Shown here one piece after another: positions 23,985 to 36,876 of a DNA stretch of 64,000 nt; the first letter of the stretch is position 1, and every line of letters begins with the position of its first letter. A program made the position numbers and the translations under genes. Where the stretch lies: NCBI RefSeq assembly GCF_033118175.1, contig NC_083681.1, positions 18,618,001-18,682,000 of the forward strand, written 5' to 3'. This stretch comes from Dama dama. Taxonomy: Eukaryota > Chordata > Mammalia > Artiodactyla > Cervidae. Under the pieces are notes generated by a model. That model was given only the letters and a program-made list of their open reading frames with translations, searched no databases and was not told the origin of the DNA.

Positions 23985-24145
23985 TAAAGATGAGCTGCCA
24001 TCATCCCTATTTTACAGAAGAGGATCAGAGCTCAGAGACCTGAACAGAATAATTGTTCATGGTTACTCAGCTGGTTGATAAGAATAGAATCCAGGATACC
24101 TGGCACTCAGCCCTCTTGTACACCTATTCCACTTGACCCCTGGTG
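23985..24145 (-). repeat. MIR fragment
   Basis: CATCCCTATTTTACAGAAGA then GGTTACTCAGCTGGTTGAT and AGAATCCAGGATACCTGGC. Confidence 0.7.
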
Positions 24146-24164
24146 AAAGTGTATGCTAATATAC

Positions 24165-24680
24165 TAACTAGTTTTCTATTGCTGTGTAACAAACTGCCAC
24201 ACACTTACTGACTTAAAACTACATAAGTTTACTATTATACGGTTCTGGAGATGATAAAGCTGAAATGGTCCTCACTGAACTAAAATTAAGGTATGGGTAG
24301 GGCTGTGTTCCTTTGTGGAGTCTTTAGTTTTCTTGGTCTTTTCCACTTTCTAGAGGCTACCCACATTCCTTGTTTCATGACATCCCTGCTATCTTAAAAG
24401 TCAGCCATGGCTAGTCAAGTCTTTTTCATAGTGCACCAATCTGATACTGCTTTCCTTGTCACATCTCCTTCTCTGCCTCTCCTGCCTCCTTTCACTTATA
24501 AGGACCCTGTGATTACCTGGACCCACCCAATAACCCAAAATATTCTCTCCATCTCAAGATCCTTAACTCAATTACATACACAAAGTTTCCTTTACTATGT
24601 AAGGTCATATATCCTCAGGCTCCAAGGATCAAGACTTAGACATCTTTGGGAGGCCATATATCCACATACTGATCTTTAGG
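24165..24680 (-). repeat. MLT1 (ERVL-MaLR) solo LTR
   Basis: Collinear over about 500 bp with the reverse complement of MLT1: TTTTCTATTGCTGTGTAACA, GGCTGTGTTCCTTT, CTTATAAGGACCCTGTGATT, CTCAAGATCCTTAACTCAAT and AAGACTTAGACATCTTTGGG. An ancient endogenous retrovirus-like LTR with no internal region visible. Confidence 0.8.
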
Positions 24681-25170
24681 ATTTTTACTTATTTAAAATT
24701 ATAACTAAAACAAATTTACACCTATATTAGTTTGTTTTCATTAAATCAATAATGAGTCCTTGAAGGAGGTTACTCTTTGAAGTGTCAAGTTCTCCTCTCA
24801 CAAAGAGCAGACCCAAGTTTCCTTATTTGCTTGGCAGGAGACTTCTAACCTTCTAGGAGAACTCTACAGTTGGAAGGTCCTACCCCACAATCGCACTTCT
24901 GGCCTGTATGTTGTTTACCACCACACTAGGGCTCACATGGAGCGGTCCATGTGTTGTGCAGCACTTCCTTCACAACCCACTATAGTTTTCCATTCTGAAA
25001 AGTACCAAGAAAGGTCACAGCTAGAAGGTAGAAAATAGAACCTAGGTGGGTCATATAGAATAGGAGCTATGCAAGGTGAGGCAGATTTGAATAAAAGGAA
25101 TCAATGGTCCTAAAAAGTCTATTGGACACTGAAGTAACCAATACTCTCTTGCAAGATATAGAATATTTCC
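24681..25170. other. Unassigned spacer
   Basis: No gene or repeat recognised. Confidence 0.45.
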
Positions 25171-26205
25171 ATTATCCTAGAAAGTTCCTTCGTGGTCCTT
25201 CCAATACCCCTTGTGCTGCCTTGAGGCAGCCACAATTCTGCTTTCTATTCCATTAATTAGCTTTTGAACTTCATACAAGTGGAATCATACAATACATACT
25301 CTTTTGTTACTGGCTTCTTTCATTCATGTAATACTTTTGTATTCATGTTATTATATTTATCAATAGTGCTTTCCTTTTCATTGCTGAGTAGTAGTACATT
25401 TGCAATGAAAAGAAATGGACTACATTCAAAAAATGAAGATTATGGCATCTGGTCCCATCACTTTATGGCAGATAGATGGGGAAAAAGTGGAAACAGTGTC
25501 AGATTTCATTTTCTGGGACTCCAAAGTCACTGCGGATGGTGACTGCAGCCATGAAATTAAAAGATGATTGCTCCTTGGAAGAAAAGTTATGACAAACCTA
25601 GAAAGGGTATTAAAAAGCAGAGACATCATTTTGCCAACAAAGGTCCATCTAATCAAAGCTATGGTTTTTCCAGTAGTCATGTGTGGATGTGAAAATTGGA
25701 CCATAAAGAAAGCTGGGCACTGAAGAATTGGTGCTTTTGAACTGTGGTGCTGGATAAGACTTGACAGTCATTTGGATAGCAGGGAGATCAAACCAGTCAG
25801 TCCTAAAGGAAATCAAGCCTGAATACTCACTGGGACGACTGATGCTAAAGCTGAAGCTCCAGTACTTTGGTTATCTGATGTGAAGAATCAACTCACTGGA
25901 GAAGACCCCGATGCTGGGAAAGATAGAGGGCAAGACGAGAAGGGCACAACAGAGGATGAAGCGGTTGATGGCATCACTGACTCAATGGACATGAGTTTGA
26001 GCAAACTCCAGGAGACACTGAAGGACAGGGAAGCCTGGTGTGCAGCAGTTCATGGGGTTGAAAAGTATCACACATGAATGAGCAACTGAACAACAACAAA
26101 AGAGTACATTTGCAAATATACAGAAATTTATATTTCTCTTAATGGATCAGTTGTTTCCAATGTTTTGCTATTATGATTAAAGCTGCAATAAACATTAATG
26201 GAAGG
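25171..26205 (-). repeat. Old L1M 3' end split by BovB
   Basis: The reverse L1M signature CATACAAGTGGAATCATACA, GGCTTCTTTCATTCATG, CATTGCTGAGTAG (to 25405) resumes at 26103 with TACAGAAATTTATA, AATGGATCAGTTGTTTCCAA and AAAGCTGCAATAAACATT. BovB occupies 25406-26102. Confidence 0.75.
25406..26102 (+). mobile_element. BovB 3' end with perfect 13-bp target-site duplication
   Basis: A C-terminal RT region (ITADGDCSHEIKR-like, frame-shifted) and the ..GAACAACAACAAA tail. AGTACATTTGCAA lies at 25393-25405 and 26103-26115, identical. Dead, 5'-truncated. Confidence 0.93.
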
Positions 26206-28380
26206 CCATTGGACTCACAATCTCTACTATCTCTGAGGGCCCCAGGTAGTAGTATCCCAACTTTCAGCATAGTAGGGCAGTATGTAAGTAATGGAGGAGA
26301 CCTAATACAATGCCTCAGTTATATCTGAGGTCTAACACTTACAAGGAAACTTGAGCTGACCTTTAGCCTGCTAGAAGGTAGAGAAGTAACAGAAACATAG
26401 TAGGACATTCTGAGTGGAGGACTGCAGTTGCTTGTAAATGCTATACATTTGATAGGCGAATCATTTGCCTCATTGCTAGGAGGTATAGTAATATAAGAAT
26501 ACTTCCTATACCTGGTGATATTTACTATTTGTCTGTCATTGAACAATGACCTGGAGATCATTGAAAATGGGTTTGGAAGGCTTTGGACTCCTCCAAAAGC
26601 AAAACAAACTGAGGGTCAATTGCTAAAATCATGGCCTTTGGAGTAAATCACTAATACCAATGACGACTTGACAAAAGAAAAGGTGTGCATAAAGTGTCAC
26701 ATTGCAAAGGATGCTCCATCAAGACAATTTGTAGTAGAAATGCAGGATAAGCAGTATTTGATGTGCATTAGTCGAACAACAGACATATGGCACTAGCGTG
26801 GTCTCCAGAGGTCCCTGGGGACTCTGCTCAGTATCTTGACTAAGATCTAGTGACCTAGAGGAGAAAACCAGGACTTCTGAATTGAATGCTGCTGAGGCAA
26901 GGAACTTCAAAATCAATACATTTATTTTCTCCTTGAAAAAGTTGGTATTGGGACTGTTAAGAAGAAAAGTGAGAAATGAACCAGAAAAATTACCTGGAGA
27001 AACCAAAGAACCACAAGATATAGTTGATGTGTTGGAAAGTCTTTCACTACAAATCTGCTAATAATTTTACCCAGTATTATGTATCTCCCTTGACTTGGAT
27101 AGAAAATAACCCAGGCTCTCAACATTTAGAATTCTCCAACATATTCCTAAATTAGACTAGACATTATGTTAAGCAGATATTTGAGGACTGCTCAGATTAT
27201 GGGCTAGGAATTTCAGGTTGGGACAAATCAGTATCTCTCAATTTGGGAAAATAGGAAAGATGCTTTATCATACCATTGATCCAGCATTGGAGTTTTGCTG
27301 GGCAGGATATGGTTGCAAGGAAATGAAAAGTGTGGATGAAAATGAAAGAAATCCAAGCAATCAATAACACTCTAGGGAGGATGAGGAGGATAAAGAGTAT
27401 TCAAGGGGCAAATTTTAAGTAAGAATAAGAGTTCAGGAGAACTTGAAAAACAAGTGCACAGAATTCAAAAATGTAAATTGTGCTCTGAATACAGAATATG
27501 GAAATTTAAGACACAAAAATAGAGAACTTCTGAGTGATAACAAAACATAGATACAGGAGTAACTGTTAGACAGAAATTCCTTAATTTACCTTTAACAGTT
27601 GCTGGCATGAGGAGACAAATTATGAGATTCAAATGTAGGTAATTAATCCTCGTGGGCACAGATCACCCAAGTTGAGTAAGAAGATGTTAAATGAGTGTCA
27701 AAAGTCTTTAATGAAGCCTGGAGAGTGATTGGGAGGCAGAAGCTGGCTATACCAAGAGATTGAGGGCACAAAATTAAATATGAAATAGGAAGATAATAAG
27801 GTAAAGTGTACAGTTGCACTGTTGGAAATAAACTATATTGCTGTGAGAAAATCGCAAGCTAATTATTCCATTGACCTAGAAATTTAAACAATACTGTTGA
27901 CAACAAACTTTATTGCTATGAGAAAAATTAGTTACTAATCACACCAGAGAAAGTATTCCTGGTGGGTATTACACTTCTGTAGAAAAATAGATTTTTCAAA
28001 CTTAATAGTTCATTCTCAAATGTAAATTATCCTAAATTTAACATAACGGAGTGGTCTTCCAGATAACAAATTTGTGGGGGGTTATTCTTTCTCTTTTTCA
28101 GCCAGAAAAGTACCAGAAAACTGCCCTAGCTGCATTTAGTGCAGCTTCCCTTTGAGAAGGAATAGAAAAGCTTAGATTCATTGAAAATAGTAATTGCTTC
28201 AGAATTTGGTGTCAATGCATTGAAATCTGTTGAGGAATCATCCTTAAAAGATGAGTTATCTTCATGGCAGTCAAAGTACCAAGTGTTCCATTCCTTAGAA
28301 GGACTTGATCATCTGAATGGGAAAATGTTATAAGGGTTAAAAGTGGTTGGTGCTGATCCTTATTTATCTGCACCTGTTAT
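26206..28380. other. Low-repeat stretch, possible decayed coding remnant
   Basis: About 2.2 kb in which I recognise no repeat family. Several plus-strand segments read like protein in frames that hop: about 26680-26780 (KVCIKCHIAKDAPSRQF.. with acidic and basic alternation), 26845-27057 (SSDLEEKTRTSELNAAEARN..PQDIVDVLESLSLQIC then stop) and 27425-27548 (RVQENLKNKCTEFKNVNCAL..HKNRELLSDNKT then stop). They could be a decayed processed pseudogene or chance. I cannot name a parent gene. Confidence 0.3.
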
Positions 28381-28450
28381 CTTGTGAAATAATCAGAACT
28401 GTGATTTACAGATGGCTTGTGAAATAATTAGAACTGTGATTTACAAATGG
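28381..28450. repeat. 35-bp direct tandem duplication
   Basis: 28381-28415 and 28416-28450 are adjacent copies beginning CTTGTGAAATAAT and ending ATGG, differing at two positions (C/T and G/A). Immediately left of a MIR. Confidence 0.95.
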
Positions 28451-28454
28451 CTTC

Positions 28455-28725
28455 TCTGCTACAGGAGGATGATAATAGTACCTAACATGTGGGTCTGTTG
28501 AAGAATTAGAGGAATTAATGTATGTAAAGTGCCTAGAACACTGATTGCATTCAATAAGTGCTACATAAAGGGGTCATATTAATGTATCCAGGCATTATGT
28601 TAAGTACATCTTTGTGCATTCTCATTTATGCTCCCCTAAACCTTTTTTTGTGATAGACATTACTATCCCCACTTCACAGAGGAGAAATATGAGACTTGAA
28701 GAGTTTTTCTTTTTACTTGCTTAAG
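28455..28725. repeat. Two MIR fragments in opposite orientation
   Basis: 28455-28575 is plus-strand MIR (GATAATAGTACCTAACATG, GTAAAGTGCCTAGAACACTG). 28580-28725 is minus-strand (CAGGCATTATGTTAAGTACA, ACTATCCCCACTTCACAGAG). Confidence 0.7.
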
Positions 28726-28849
28726 AAAACACAGCTTGCCCTCTAAAATTTGGGACCCCTAGACAAGAAAGGAAGTCAGTAGTTCTGGGCAAGAGACACT
28801 TCCCCCTGAACTTTTAAGTACCTGAACCTAGCTGGACACCTTAAGAGAT

Positions 28850-29052
28850 GAAAGTGTTAGTTGCTCAGTCATGTCCAACTCTTTGCAACCCCATGGACTG
28901 TAGCCCACCTCTGTCCATGGGATTCTCCAGGCAAGAATACTGGAGTGGCTTGCCATTCCCTTCTCCAGGGGATCTTCCTGACCCAGGGATCGAACCCAGG
29001 TCTCCTGAATTGGCAGGCATGTTCTTAACTGTCTGAGCAACCAAGGAAGTCC
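28850..29052 (-). mobile_element. Bov-tA SINE with perfect target-site duplication
   Basis: AGTGTTAGTTGCTCAGTCAT through to AACCAAGGAAGTCC. CCTTAAGAGAT lies at 28839-28849 and 29053-29063. Confidence 0.95.
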
Positions 29053-30142
29053 CCTTAAGAGATAACTGTATGTAAATTCAAAAGCTATGGGGGGACTTCT
29101 AAGATGGTGAAGGAGTAAGATGTGGAGATCATCTTTCTTCCCACAAATACATCAAAAATACATCTGCATGTGGAACAACTCCTATAGAATACCTACTGAA
29201 GGCTGGCGGAAAACCTCAAACTTCAAAAAGGCAAGCTAATCTCCACAAAGCAGAGTAAGGCAAAAGAAATAAGAAAAAAAAAAAAAAAATGGACAAAGGA
29301 ATCAGGATAGGATCTGAACCTTGGGGAGGAAGCTGTGAAGGAAGAAAAGTTGCTGCACACTTGGAAACTTCCTCAAGGGTAGGGATATGGGGAGCTTCAG
29401 AACCCCAGAAGGGAGTGTAGCAACAAGTGCACAGAAGGCAAAAAGGAGGGAATTCAGCACAGAGACCAGCACTTCCCAGCCTGAGATGTTTTTCTGCATG
29501 CCTACCTCAGCGACTGGGAACTAGGTGCTGAGTGAGGCTCAGGGTTTGAGGGTCAGACTCCAGGGAGAGGACTGGAGTTAATGGCTGTGAAGACAGTCTG
29601 AGGGGGGTAGTACAACACAACTGAAGAAGTCCAGGGGAAAGCCTGGGCCTTCCAGAGAGGCGAGAGGTCACTGTCCCAGAGACCTTCTAACTCCGTGTAA
29701 CCAGATGTGGGACACACCGCAGCTGCAGTCTCCAACCCCAGTGGTGGGCCGCCAAGCTGTAGGCAGGAGCAGGTCACTGCCCACCCTTTCTAGGATCCTG
29801 TTCAGCCTGGCACTAAGACCAATCCCACTCAAAGGCCAGCAGACTCCAGTGCCACACACAACACACCAAACAAGTAGGTAAACAGGCACATTCATTAGGA
29901 GACAGGCTTCCCAAAGCCATACCAAGCTCACAGTCACCCCCAAAACCCACAACTAGGTGCAGCATTGCCTTTCAGAGACACAAGACCCAGTTCCACCCTC
30001 CTGAACAGAGGCACCATGCCTGCACAAGGAAATCTTCACAAGGCATAGGTCCAATCTCCCCTACTGTGAGGAGACTCCACAAGTAAGAGGAACTATGGCC
30101 TTGCAGCCTGCAGAACAGAGACAACACAGTAAATTAAACAAA

Positions 30143-31100
30143 ATGAAATGACAGAGAAACATGCAGCAGATGAAGGAGAATGGTTAAAAAAAAAAAAAAA
30201 AAAAACAGAAACAAAAAAACCCATAAGCCCAAACAAATGAAGAGGAAATAGCCAGTCTACCTGAAAAAGAATCCAGAGTAATGATAGCAAACATGATCCA
30301 AAGTCTCAGTAATAAAATGGAGGCACAGATAAATAGAATAGAGGCATGGATTGAGAAGATACAAGAAATGTTTAACAAGGACCTGGAAGAAATAAAAAAC
30401 AGACAATCAGCAATGAACAACACAATAGCCAAAATAAAAAAAAAAACAAAAATACACTAGAGGGAACTAATAGCAGAATAACTGAGGCAGAAGAACAAAT
30501 AAGTGAGCGGGAAGATAGAATAGTGGAAATAACTGCAGCAGAACACAATAAAGAAAAAGAATAAAAAGTAATGAGGTCAGTCTCAGAGACCTATGGGACA
30601 TTAAGTGCACTAACATTCAAATCATAGGTGTCAGAGAAAAAGAGAAAAAGAAAGTATATAAGAAAATGTTTGAGGAGATTATAATCCAAAACTTCCATGT
30701 ATGGGAAAGGAAATAACCTGTCAAGACCAGGAAGCTGGAGAATCCCATACAAGATAAACACAAAGAGAAATGTGTCAAGAAAATATTAATCAAACTAACA
30801 AAAATTAGACATAAGCAAAAAGTATTAAAAGCAGCAAGGGAAAAGCAACAAATAACATAAAAGGGAATCCCCATAAAGTTAATAGCTGATCTTTAGCAGA
30901 AGCTCTGCAGGCCAGAAGTGAATGGCAGGATATACTTAAAATGACAAAAGGACAAAAGCTACAACCAAGATTACTCTACCAGCAAAGAACTCATTCAGAT
31001 TTGAAGGCTAAATCAAAAGCTTAACAGACAAGCAAAAAAGTTAAGAGAATACAGCACCACCAAAACACCTTTACAACAAGTGCTAAAGGAACTTCTCTAG
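30143..31100 (+). pseudogene. L1 ORF1, broken
   Basis: The ATG at 30143 aligns with the ORF1 starts of the other two copies. Pieces of the coiled-coil region (SLPEKESRVMIANMIQSLS near 30260), the RNA-recognition domain and the C-terminal domain (KVLKAAREKQQIT near 30820) are present with an expanded A run at 30183-30205 and several frameshifts. The end matches LLKELL then stop at 31100. It cannot make a full protein. Confidence 0.82.
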
Positions 31101-33246
31101 ACAGGAAACAAGAGAAATAAATCACCTACAAAACAAACCCAAAACAATAAAATAAATGATAATAGAAGCAAACATATCAATAATTACATTAAATGCAAAT
31201 AGATTAAATGCACTAAGCTAAAGACACAGACCGGCTGAATGGATACAAAAACAAGACCCCTATATATGCTGTCTACAGGAGACCCATTTCAGACCTAGGA
31301 AAACATAATGACTGAAAGTGAGGGCATAAAGAAAAGATATTCCATGCAAATGAAAATCAAAAAAAGCAGAAGTAGCAATACTCATATCAGATTAAAAAGA
31401 CTTTAATATAAAGACCTTTACAAGAGACAAAGAATGATAGTACATAATGATAAAAGGATCAATCCAAGAAGAAGAAATAACAATTGTAAATATATATGAA
31501 CCCAATATAGGAGCACTTCTATACACAAGGCAAATTCTGACAACTATAAAAAGGGAAATCAACAATAACACAATAGAAGTGGGGGACTTCAACACTAGAC
31601 TCACAACAATGGACAGATCATCCAAAGAGAAAATTAATAAGAAAACACAAACCTTAAATAACACATTGGATGAGATGGATCTAACTGATAGCTATAGGAC
31701 ATTCCATCTAAAAACAGTAGAATACACTTTTTCCCCCCCAGGTGCACATGGAACATTCTCCAGAATAGATTGTATCTTGGGTCACAAATCAAGTCTTGTT
31801 AAATTTAATAAAATTGAAATTGTATCCAGTGATTTTTCTGATAACAACAATATAAGATTAGATATAAATTATTAAAAATCATCATAAAAAACACAAGCAC
31901 ATGGAGGATAAACAATGTGCTCCTAAATAACCAGGAGGTCGCTGAAGAAATCAAGTTGAAATTTTAAAAAGTACCTAGAAACAAAAATGACAGTGAAAAC
32001 ACAACTCCAAACCTATGGGATGCAGTGCTAAAAGGGAAATTTATAGCAATTCAAGCTTACCTCAAGAAATGAGAAAAACATCAAATGAACAACCTAACCT
32101 TACACTTAAAGCAACTAGAAAAAGAAAAACAAAAATCCCAAAATTAGTAGAAGGAAAGAAATCATAAATATCAGAGCAAAAAGAAATGAATGAAACAACA
32201 TCAAACATCAATAAATTAAAAGCTGGTTCTTTGAGAAGATAAACAAAGTTGACAAACCATTAGCCAGACTCATCAAGAAAAAGAAGGAGAAGACTCAATC
32301 AATTAAATTAGAAATGAAAAAGAAATTACAACTGACAAAGCAGAAATACAAAGGATCATAAGAGACTACTATGAGCAACTATATGCAAATAAAATGGCCA
32401 ATCTGGAAGAAATGGACAGATTCTTAGAAAATTACAACTTTACATGAGTGAAGCAAGAAGAGACAGAGAATATGAACAGACCAATCAGAAGCACTCAAAT
32501 CAAAGCTGTGATCAAAAATCTTTCAACAAACAAAAGCCTAGGACCAGATGGCTTTACAGGTGAAGTCTATCAAACTTATAGCAGAGAGCTAACACCTATC
32601 CTGCTCAAACTCCTCCAGAAAATTGCAGATGGAGGAACATACCCAAACTCATTCTACAAGGCCATGATCACCCTGATACCAAAACCAAAGATAACACAAA
32701 AAGAAAATTACAGGCCAATATCATTGCTAAACAAAGATGCAAAATTCTAGCAAATAGAATCCAATAACACATTCAAAGGATCATACACCATGATCAAGTG
32801 GGATTTATCCCAGGGATTCAGGGATCCTTTAATATACACAAATCAATCAATGTGATACACCATATTAACAAATTGAAAAATAAAAAACCATATGATGATC
32901 TCAGTAGATGCAGAGAAAGCTTTTGACAAAATTCAATGCTCGTTAATGATTTAAAAAAAAAAAAAAAAAACTGTCCAGAAAGTAGGCATAGAAGAAATCT
33001 ACCTCAACATAATACAGGCTATATTTGAAAAACCCACAGCAAACATTATTCTCAACAGGGAAAAACTGAAAGCAATTCTACCAGAATCAGGAACAAGACA
33101 GAGTGCCCACTCTTGCCACTACTGTTCAATATAGTTTTGGAAGTGCTAGCCACCTAAGTCAGAAAAGAAAAAAAAAATAAAAGGAATCTAGATTAGAAAA
33201 TAGAAGTAAATTTCTCACTGTTGGCAGATGACATGATACTCTACAT

Positions 33247-33461
33247 GAAGTGAAGTGAAGTTGCTCAGTCGTGTCCAACTCTTTGCGACCCCATGGATTG
33301 TAGCCTACCAGGCTCCTCTGTCCATGGGATTCTCCAGGCAAGAATACTGGAGTGGGTTGCCTTTTCCTTCTCCAGAGTATCTTCCCGACCCAGGGATCGA
33401 ATCTGGGTCTCCCGCATTGGAGGCAGATGCTTTAACATCTGAGCCACCAGGGAAGCCCTTA
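33247..33461 (-). mobile_element. Bov-tA SINE in L1 ORF2
   Basis: AGTTGCTCAGTCGTGTCCAA to CCACCAGGGAAGCCC. The perfect 11-bp duplication ATACTCTACAT lies at 33236-33246 and 33462-33472. Little diverged, so recent. Confidence 0.95.
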
Positions 33462-33500
33462 ATACTCTACATAGAAAACCCTAAAAATGCCACCAGAAAA

Positions 33501-34928
33501 ATGTTGTTGTTGTTGAGAAGTTGAGAAGTTACATCTGACTTTTTGTGACCCCATGGGTTATAGCAGGACAGGCTTCCCTATCCTTCATGATCTCCCAGAA
33601 TTTTCTCAAATTCATGTACATTGAGTAGGTGACAATATCAAACAATCTCATCATCTGCTGCCCACTTTGCTTTTGCCTTCAATTTTCCCCAGCACCACCG
33701 TCTTTTCCAATGAGTCAGCTCTTCGCAACAGGTGGCCAAAATATTAGAGCTTCAGCTTCAGCATCAGCCCTTCCAAATAATATTCTGAGTAAATTTCCTT
33801 TAGGATTAACTGGTTTGACTCAGTGCAGACCAGAGACTCTCAAGAGTCTTCTCCAACATCACAGTTTGAAAACATCAGTTTTTGGTGCTCATCCTTCTTT
33901 ATGGTCAAACTCTCACATTTGTATGTGCCTACTGGAAAAATCATAGCTTTGAATATATGAACCTTTGTCAGCAGAGTAACATCTCTGCGTTTTACTAAGA
34001 TGTCTAATTTTATCATAGCTTTCCTCCTGATAAGAAAGCTCTTTTAATTTCATAGCTGCAGTCACAGTCCACAGTGATTTTGGAGACTAAAAAAATAAAA
34101 TCTGTAACTACTTCCACTTTTCCCACTTTATTTACCATGAAGTGATGGGACCAGATGCCATGACCTTAGTTTTTTGAATGTTGAGTTTTAGGCCAGCTTT
34201 TGCACTCTTCTCTTTAACCCCATCAAGAGGTTCCTTATTTCCTCTTCACTTTCTGCCATTATGGTGGTATCATCTGCATATCTGAGTTTGTTGATATTTC
34301 TCCCCACAGTCTTGATTCTAGCTTGTGATTCATTCAGCCTGGCATTTCACATGATGTACTCTGTATATAAGTTAAATAAGCAAGGTGACAACATCAGCCT
34401 TGACGTACTCCTTTCCCAGTTTTGAACCAGTTCAATGTTCCATGTTCAGTGATAACTGTTGCTTCTTGACCCACAAACAAGTTTCTCAGATGGAAGGTAA
34501 GGTGATCTGGAATTCCCATCAGATTAAGAATATTCCACAGTTTGTTGTGATCCACAGTCAAAAGGCTTTCACATAGGCAATGAAGTAGAAGTAGATATTT
34601 TTCTGGAATTCCTTTGTCTTCTATATGGTCCAACGAATGTTGGCAATTTGATCTCTGGTTCCTCTGCCTTTTCTAAATACACCTTGTACATCTGGAATTT
34701 CTCAGTCCACATACTGCTGAAACCTATCTTGAAGGATTTTGAGCATAACCTTGCTAATGTGTGAAATGAGCACAATTATACTATAGTTTGAACATTCTTT
34801 GGCATTACCCTTCTTTGGAATTGGAATGAAAACTGACCTTTTCCAGTTTTGTGGCCACTGCTAACTTTTCCAAATTTGTTGAAATATTGTGTGCAACACT
34901 TTAACACCATCATTCTTTAGTGTTTGAA
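33501..34928 (-). mobile_element. BovB, reverse-strand 1.4-kb copy
   Basis: Starts with a TGTTGTTGTTG tail and reads back through the BovB C-terminus and RT (minus-strand pieces TVITEHGTLNWFKTGKGVRQG at about 34470-34400 and YCLCESLLTVDHNKLWNIL at about 34590-34510) to about 34928. The L1 breaks off at CCACCAGAAAAA and resumes at a point about 25 bp further along its own sequence, so some target was deleted and there is no duplication. Confidence 0.88.
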
Positions 34929-36876
34929 ATAGTCGATAAAGTCACAGGATACAAAATTAATACACAGAAATCCCTTGCATTCCTATATACTAACAACAAA
35001 ACATCAGAAAGAAAAATTAAGGAAATAATCCCATTCACCATTGTAACAAAAATACAGTAAAATACCTAGGAATAAACCTACCTAAATAGACAAAAGACCT
35101 GTAAGCAGAAAACTATAAAACACAGCTGAAAGAAATCAAAGATGACACAAACAGATGCAGAAATATGCCATGTTCTTGGACTGGAAGAACTGATATTGTG
35201 AAAATGACTATAATACCCAAAGCAATCTAAAGATTCAATGCAATCTATATTAAATTACCTATGGCATTTTTCACAGAACTAGAACAAAAAATTTTACAGT
35301 TTTTATGGAAACACAAAGGAGCCCAAATAGCCAAAGCAATCTTGAGAAAGAAAAACGGAACTAGAGGAATGAACCTTCCTGACTTGAGATTATACTACAA
35401 AGCTACAGTCATCAGGATAGTATGGTGCTAGCACAAAATTAGAAATATAGACCAATGGAACAAGATAGAAAGCCCAAGATGAACTCACACACTTTATGGG
35501 CACCTTATCCTTGACAAAGGAGGCAAGAATATATAATGGAGAAAAGACAGCCTCTTCAATAAATGGTGCTAGGAAAATGTAGACAACAATATAAAAGAAT
35601 GAACTATTAAGAAGTTAGAACATGTCTTAACCATACTTGAAAATAAACTCAAAGTGGATGAAAGACTTAAATGTAAGGCCAGAAACGACAAAGCTCTTAA
35701 GAGTTAAACATAGGCAATACACTCTTTGACATAAATCACATCAAGAGCCTCTTTAATCCACCTCTTAGAATAATGGAAATAGAAACAAAAATAAACAAAA
35801 GGGGCCTAATGAAACCTAAAAGCTTTTTCACAAACAAGGAAACTATAAACAAGATGAAAAGACAACCCTGAGAATGGGAGAAAATAATTGCAAATGAAGC
35901 AACTGACAAAGGATTATTCTCCAAAATATATAACCAGCTCATAGAGCTCAGTATAAGGAAAACAAACAACCCAATCAAAAACATGGGCAGAAACCACAAC
36001 TGCACAGTAGACCCCACTTGCCACAACTAGAGAAAACCCACATGTAGCAACAAAGACCCAGCACAACCAATAAACACATGAAAAGGTGCTCAACACTGCT
36101 CATTATTAGAATACAAATTAAAACTACAATGAGGTATTACCTTACACCAATCAAAATGGCTATCATCGGAAAACCTACCAACAATAAGTGCTAGAGAGGA
36201 TGTGGAGAAATGGGACCCTCCTGCACTCTTGGTGGGAATGCAAACTGATACGGCCACTATGGAGGACAGAATGGAGATTCCTTAAAAACTAGGAATAAAA
36301 CTAACATATGACCCAGGAATTCCACTACTGGACATGTACCATGAGAAAAACCACAATTCAAAACCACCATGTTCCCCAATATTCACTGTAGTACTGTAAA
36401 TAATAAATAGAACATGGAGGCAATTGAGATATACATTGACAGATGTATGGATAGAGATGTGGCACATATGTACAATGGAATATTAGCCATAAAAAGGAAG
36501 AATTCGAGTCCTTTGTAATGAAGTGGATGAAGTTAGAGCCTATTCTCCAGAGTAAAGTAAGTCAGAGAGAGAAAAACACATATTGTATATTAATGCACAT
36601 ATACAGAATCTATAAAATATTACTGATGGAGCTATTTGCAGGGAAGGAAAGGAGATGCAGATGTAAGAACAAACTTATAGACACAGTGGGAGTACAAGTA
36701 GGACAAATTGAGAAAGTAGCATTGACATATATACACTATAATATGTAAAATAGATAGCTGGTGGGAAGCTGCTATATAAGACAAGGAACAGAATGAAAAC
36801 CACAATCACAGACACAATGAAAAATCACAGTCATAGAAAACTAACCTAACTGATCACAAGGATCACAGTAAAAGAT

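Larger units (their letters stand above)
31156..36615 (+). pseudogene. L1 ORF2, broken and interrupted twice
   Basis: From the ATG at 31156 the endonuclease N-terminus is recognisable. The best piece is 31447-31875 (142 codons), with MIKGSIQEEEITIVNIYEPN, the VGDFNTRL motif and SDNNNIRLDI in place of the SDHSAVRLD histidine motif, so the catalytic histidine is missing. 32448-32750 carries the N-terminal RT entry (NKSLGPDGFTGEVY). The FADD region near 33225 (LLADDMILY) is cut by a Bov-tA SINE, and a BovB removes a few bases further on. C-terminal pieces resume at 34930. Confidence 0.85.
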
